Origin: Helicobacteraceae bacterium
GTDB taxonomy: Bacteria; Campylobacterota; Campylobacteria; Campylobacterales; Helicobacteraceae
Assembly: GCA_900770765.1 (NCBI GenBank)
Contig: CAAGLK010000115.1
Span: 1 to 15,209 of the forward strand
Direction: 5' to 3'
Length of the DNA: 15,209 nt
In this document: piece after piece, positions 14,333 through 15,209 of the stretch
How positions within the stretch are numbered: position 1 is the stretch's first letter
Layout of the letters: every line of letters starts with the position of its first letter
Notes under the pieces: model-generated
Database searches by the model: none
Seen by the model: only the letters and a program-made list of their open reading frames with translations
What the model was told of the DNA's origin: nothing
Made by a program: the position numbers and the translations under genes

Positions 14333-14681
14333 TAAACTAAGCAAAGAAGAGGAGTGGATTCTACTTCACAAAGGCACGGAAGCCCCATTTAGCGGCGAGT
14401 ATGAAAACTTTTTTGAAAGTGGAATCTACTGCTGCAAACAATGCAATACGCCGCTTTTTAGCAGTGAATCTAAATTTCATAGCGGCTGTGGGTGGCCTAG
14501 CTTTGATGAGTGCATTAAAAATAGCGTAAAAATGCAGCAAGACGCAGATGGCAGACGCACAGAGATTCTATGCTCTAATTGCGATGGGCATTTAGGACAT
14601 ATATTTATAGGTGAAGGCTTCACAAGCAAAAATACCAGATATTGCGTCAATTCCCTATCTTTAAACTTCAAAAACAAATAA
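14325..14681 (+). CDS. msrB: Peptide-methionine (R)-S-oxide reductase MsrB
   Basis: This 118-residue stand-alone MsrB reduces methionine-R-sulfoxide in proteins. Zinc-binding CxxC pairs are C37/C40 and C83/C86. CGWPSF (55-60) and RYCVNS (105-110) are the family signatures, with C107 the catalytic Cys; it is a normal Cys codon, not TGA. No signal peptide is present, so a cytoplasmic enzyme is expected. It is not fused to MsrA, unlike in H. pylori. ATG 14325 has AGAGGG upstream and overlaps the end of rsfS, so it is the last gene of the nadD-rsfS-msrB unit. No clear terminator hairpin with a T run follows. Confidence 0.95.
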   Translation: MYNKLSKEEEWILLHKGTEAPFSGEYENFFESGIYCCKQCNTPLFSSESKFHSGCGWPSFDECIKNSVKMQQDADGRRTEILCSNCDGHLGHIFIGEGFTSKNTRYCVNSLSLNFKNK

Positions 14682-14758
14682 CATTAAACATCTCTTATTT
14701 AAAAGCCAAATTGAATTAGCCTTTCAAAACAACTTTAAAAAAACCGCACAAGACACAA

Positions 14759-14797
14759 GCAAGGGAAGCCATCTCCACCTATCATTGCATCCCTTGT
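14759..14797. repeat. Inverted repeat CAAGGGA / TCCCTTG
   Basis: CAAGGGA (14760-14766) is matched by TCCCTTG (14790-14796) with a 23-base loop and a possible outer G-U pair. It directly precedes the hairpin at 14817 and is probably part of the same non-coding repeat element. Confidence 0.5.
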
Positions 14798-14816
14798 GAA
14801 AGGATTCCACTGCGTC

Positions 14817-14847
14817 ATTGCGAGAATCCGCAAGGATTCGTGGCAAT
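14817..14847. repeat. Hairpin element of dispersed-repeat (REP-like) type
   Basis: ATTGC and GCAAT flank a GAATCC-GCAA-GGATTC stem-loop, giving a two-part hairpin. The context GTCATTGCGAG ... GTGGCAATCCAC resembles short dispersed palindromes found many times in some bacterial genomes. Downstream, GTGGATTTGCAAG (about 14873-14885) partly repeats the right arm in inverted form. Whether it is multicopy here needs the whole genome. Confidence 0.55.
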
Positions 14848-14950
14848 CCACACCTTAAGAAATAAAAAAGCGTGGATTTGCAAGTGTAGGTGAATTACTG
14901 TCGAAACAAAAATATATTTGTTTTAGCTAATACGAACGCCCACTTTTTAA

Positions 14951-15209
14951 CCATTAAAAACCACTAAAAATAATAGCGAAATAATACCCGAAGCTAAATC
15001 GTGGCAACAATTTATTTTTAAAGAGTTATATGATAAGCCTTTAACCTTAGAGCATTTAAATAGCTTAAGAAAGCATATTAATAGTAATTATAAAAAAATA
15101 CAAGACCCAAATTTTAAGAGTTTTTTACAAGATTCTTTAACTAAATTTATTAAAGCAGATATTGAAAAAGGTGTAGATGATATTTTAAGACAACAACCAG
15201 AAGTATATG
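14951..15209 (+). pseudogene. 5'-truncated open frame running off the window
   Basis: An 86-codon frame opens just after a TAA (14948-14950) and is still open at the window edge. It has no ATG, GTG or TTG in frame, yet the composition looks coding: a hydrophilic, helix-rich sequence with SWQQFIFKELYDKPLTLEHL, then NSNYKKIQDPNFKSFLQDSL and KADIEKGVDDIL. I do not recognise the family. The missing start, together with the repeat elements just upstream, suggests a gene whose 5' end was lost by insertion or deletion. A start on a non-standard codon or a frameshift upstream are alternatives. Confidence 0.5.

Larger units (their letters stand above)
14682..14950. other. Non-coding interval with inverted repeats
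   Basis: No frame on either strand carries a credible gene. Apart from the two inverted repeats listed separately, it holds an imperfect palindrome at 14702-14724 and an A/T-rich inverted repeat AAACAAA...TTTGTTT at 14904-14923. It separates the msrB operon from a truncated open frame and may mark a rearrangement junction. Confidence 0.6.

Noticed and set aside
14702..14724. Imperfect palindrome after msrB as a rho-independent terminator
   Set aside because: Two mismatches, AT-rich stem and no T run; too weak to call.
1..15209. CRISPR array, tRNA (including tRNA-Sec), rRNA or insertion sequence
   Set aside because: I saw no regularly spaced repeats, no cloverleaf-like GTTCRA blocks in non-coding DNA, and no transposase.

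Overview
The window looks like chromosome of an enterohepatic-type Helicobacter or a close relative (Campylobacterota). The evidence is the strongly AT-rich composition, GCTATAAT/TTTTGCTAAAAT-type -10 boxes with no clear -35, long poly-G tracts inside coding sequence, and a ybgC-ybeD pair like HP0496/HP0495 of H. pylori. This is inferred from gene content and sequence style; no database search was possible.

Region 1 (about 1-6572) is a phase-variable surface-modification locus. On the minus strand, one promoter near 4506 serves a large GT-B glycosyltransferase, then a SAM-dependent methyltransferase, then a radical SAM/SPASM enzyme; the three genes overlap or touch. A second methyltransferase is transcribed divergently (4566-5243). 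It converges on a second radical SAM/SPASM gene (5304-6572) across a 24-bp perfect palindrome. Four of the five genes carry a simple sequence repeat in the coding region: G9 (in frame), G12 (out of frame, so the methyltransferase is OFF as read), G12 (in frame) and (GA)8 (in frame). The locus could therefore switch between up to 16 enzyme combinations. Its product is not identifiable from sequence; a surface glycan or glycoprotein is the best guess.

Region 2 (6586-8655) is a transmembrane chemoreceptor with a periplasmic Cache domain. The second radical SAM gene lies 13 bp downstream on the same strand.

Region 3 (8786-11776) is a minus-strand operon: selD, ybgC-like thioesterase, ybeD/DUF493 and a DUF2130 coiled-coil protein. 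selD is longer than a standard ORF call suggests. It starts at a TTG at 11776 and reads through an in-frame TGA (11714-11716) at the catalytic position, followed by a compact hairpin of the bacterial SECIS kind. SelD is thus itself a predicted selenoprotein. A TSUP (TauE/SafE) permease is transcribed divergently from it.

Region 4 (12648-14681) holds a type IV prepilin peptidase (convergent with, and overlapping, the permease) and a divergent nadD-rsfS-msrB operon with overlapping genes. The last 528 bases (14682-15209) contain no intact gene: there is a set of inverted repeats of dispersed-repeat type, then an 86-codon open frame without a start codon that runs off the window and looks like a truncated gene.
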